Positions 62,562-64,000 of a DNA stretch of 64,000 bases are shown here, in pieces. The notes under the pieces were generated by a model, which saw only the letters and a list, made by a program, of their open reading frames with translations, was not told the origin of the DNA and ran no database searches. Position 1 is the first letter of the stretch. Each line of letters begins with the position of its first letter. The translations under genes and the position numbers were made by a program. Source of the stretch: Vreelandella olivaria (GTDB lineage Bacteria; Pseudomonadota; Gammaproteobacteria; Pseudomonadales; Halomonadaceae); contig AP019416.1 in NCBI GenBank assembly GCA_004295565.1, forward strand, positions 4,898,001 to 4,962,000. Reading direction: 5' to 3'.

Positions 62562-63362
62562 TTAAAAATGAAAGAACCACAGCAGCCAAGCGCCGAACAG
62601 CACGCGATAAATCACAAAGGGCTGCATTCCCAATTTTTTTATAATTACCAGGAAGTAGTGGATGCACAAGTAAGCGCTTACTCCTGATAGTAGCGTACCC
62701 ATTAGCATGGCGATCCAATCGATAGAGTGCGACGCGTTAACAAGACCGATGGCTTCCAAACCACCGGCCAACACAATCACCGGAATCGACAATAAGAAAG
62801 AGAAACGCGCAGCGCCTTCCCGGCTCATGCCCACCATTAGCGCCGCCGTAATAGTAATCCCCGAGCGCGACGTGCCGGGGATCAGCGCCAACGCCTGGGC
62901 ACCGCCAATAATCAGCACATCCTTTAAACGTAGCTGGTACTCGCTTCGCGTACCCTGCTTACGCCAGTCGGCATACCCCAACAATAGACCGAAACCAATT
63001 AAACTGAAGCCGATAATCAGCGTAGAGCGCATATAGTGAGAAATAACATCGTGCAGCAGTAAGCCAATAATACCCACTGGGATAGTGGCCAATGTCACCC
63101 ATAAGGCCAGTCGCGCGTCTTCGTTCACCCCTTTACCGCTGATCGCAGCGAGGCTGCTCACCACCATCTGCCAAATTTCCTGGCGGAAATAGATAATCAC
63201 CGCGGAGAGGCTGCCTAAGTGTAGTGCCACATCAAAGGCTAAGCCTTGATCTTGCCAATCTGTCAGAACGGGCACCAAAATCAGGTGGGCAGAGCTTGAA
63301 ACGGGTAAAAATTCTGAAATGCCCTGAACAATCGCTAACACCACCACCTGGAGCCAATCCAT
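62562..63362 (-). CDS. uppP: Undecaprenyl-diphosphatase UppP (BacA)
   Basis: Integral membrane phosphatase recycling the cell-wall lipid carrier; also gives bacitracin tolerance. 266 aa, intact. Signatures QGISEFLPVSSSAHLIL (residues ~13-29) and ALALIPGTSRSGITITAAL (~150-168), with about eight membrane segments. The ATG at 63362 (MDWLQVVVLAIVQG) fits the family; the longer upstream frame is not conserved. Confidence 0.95.
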   Translation of the reverse strand: MDWLQVVVLAIVQGISEFLPVSSSAHLILVPVLTDWQDQGLAFDVALHLGSLSAVIIYFRQEIWQMVVSSLAAISGKGVNEDARLALWVTLATIPVGIIGLLLHDVISHYMRSTLIIGFSLIGFGLLLGYADWRKQGTRSEYQLRLKDVLIIGGAQALALIPGTSRSGITITAALMVGMSREGAARFSFLLSIPVIVLAGGLEAIGLVNASHSIDWIAMLMGTLLSGVSAYLCIHYFLVIIKKLGMQPFVIYRVLFGAWLLWFFHF

Positions 63363-63593
63363 AAAAAAATCCTGTGTATAAAAACAATTTGATGGTTTGC
63401 AATGGCGCTTAAGGATACACATCCGTTTATTCGTTGTCCGCCATTGCCTTTGCTGACACGCTTTTACTGCCACTACCCGCCACTGACACTCAAAATGTCG
63501 TTTCACAGCTTGAACGCAGTGGAGGCTATAGCGAATATAAGGAGTGCGCTACAATAGGCGTCTATTGAATGCGTGCGTCCTTGCAAGGTACCC

Positions 63594-64000
63594 ATGACTC
63601 AGACCATCGAAACGCCAGTGGTTCACGACCAAGCGCAACTTAGCCAAGAGGCCAAGCGTGTTACCTACATTGGTGCCTGGCTGGATGGCCTGTTAAGCAT
63701 CGTCAAAGTCACGGTCGGTTTTATGGTCGGTTCAGCGGCATTGATCGCCGATGGCATTCACTCCTTGTCTGATTTAGTCACCGATGGATTTGTTCTGGCG
63801 GCCATTCACTATGGGCGCCAGGAACCTGATAAAGACCACCACTACGGCCATGGCCGAATTGAAACCCTGACGACGTTGCTACTGGGAAGCGTGCTGATTT
63901 TCGTGGCTGGCGCGATTGCCTGGTCGAGTCTGGATCGTCTGTTTAGCGGTACCGACGTTAACGCCCCAGGCGCGCTGGCAATCGTGATTACCGTCATTGC
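63594..64000 (+). CDS. Cation diffusion facilitator transporter, N-terminal part
   Basis: Metal/proton antiporter of the CDF family (FieF/MamM-like), cut by the window end after ~135 residues. MVGSAALIADGIHSLSDLVT carries the metal-site Asp pair of TM2, and DKDHHYGHGRIETLTTLLLG is the conserved loop and third membrane helix. The start ATG at 63594 (MTQTIETPVVHDQAQL). It diverges from uppP. The ion (Fe, Zn, Mn or Co) is not deducible here. Confidence 0.88.
   Translation, partial: MTQTIETPVVHDQAQLSQEAKRVTYIGAWLDGLLSIVKVTVGFMVGSAALIADGIHSLSDLVTDGFVLAAIHYGRQEPDKDHHYGHGRIETLTTLLLGSVLIFVAGAIAWSSLDRLFSGTDVNAPGALAIVITVI

Overview
The window is high-GC gammaproteobacterial chromosome, most likely from a moderately halophilic member of the Halomonadaceae (Halomonas-like). 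This is an inference from an NhaD-type Na+/H+ antiporter, a Pseudomonas-type crc-pyrE neighbourhood, an acidic cytochrome c5-like protein and overall protein similarity; there is no rRNA or tRNA gene to confirm it. Almost half of the genes are split by frameshifts. Every frameshift I worked through is repaired by restoring one base, nearly always in a short homopolymer, and essential genes (spoT, pyrE, glmS, glmU) are hit as often as accessory ones. I therefore treat the frameshifts as assembly or sequencing errors and describe the genes as whole units. Coordinates span the full gene, and breaks are noted in the evidence.

Layout. 1-1309: housekeeping cluster spoT-rpoZ-gmk. 1460-9171: extensin-like protein, glycine-zipper lipoprotein, MFS exporter, a HipA-HipB module in toxin-first order with three evenly spaced operators, alkA, a 175-bp inverted-terminal-repeat element, pirin, a zinc alcohol dehydrogenase and an exported histidine phosphatase. 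9256-24551: a defence island. Its core is one minus-strand gene string: an unknown protein of about 230 aa, an XRE-ImmA/IrrE protease, an SNF2-family helicase, a very large type III-like methyltransferase with an AT-rich centre, a zeta-toxin-like ATPase, a 64-aa protein and a type III-like Res helicase-nuclease. A truncated DUF1016 gene and a second HipBA pair lie at its ends.

24577-33855: yicC and rph, separated by a LacI-controlled sugar uptake module (binding protein, ATPase, two permeases, FGGY pentulose kinase). 33909-46140: an amine/opine-type catabolic region. It has a spermidine/putrescine-type ABC importer, a flavoprotein oxidase, a 2Fe-2S subunit plus a FAD subunit of the opine/D-hydroxyproline dehydrogenase type, a second DadA-like oxidase and a RidA imine deaminase. 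Two LysR regulators, a paralogous FAD oxidase and an orphan amino-acid binding protein follow. 46257-50459: crc, pyrE, trmL, rep. 50502-64000: DUF218 protein, di-haem cytochrome, GNAT acetyltransferase, OmpR/QseBC-type two-component system, CBS protein, nhaD, glmS, glmU, apbE, uppP and the start of a cation diffusion facilitator.

The housekeeping genes spoT, rpoZ, gmk, yicC, rph, crc and pyrE, usually close together in relatives, form a backbone interrupted at gmk/yicC, yicC/rph and rph/crc by three blocks of accessory DNA (defence, sugar use, amine use).
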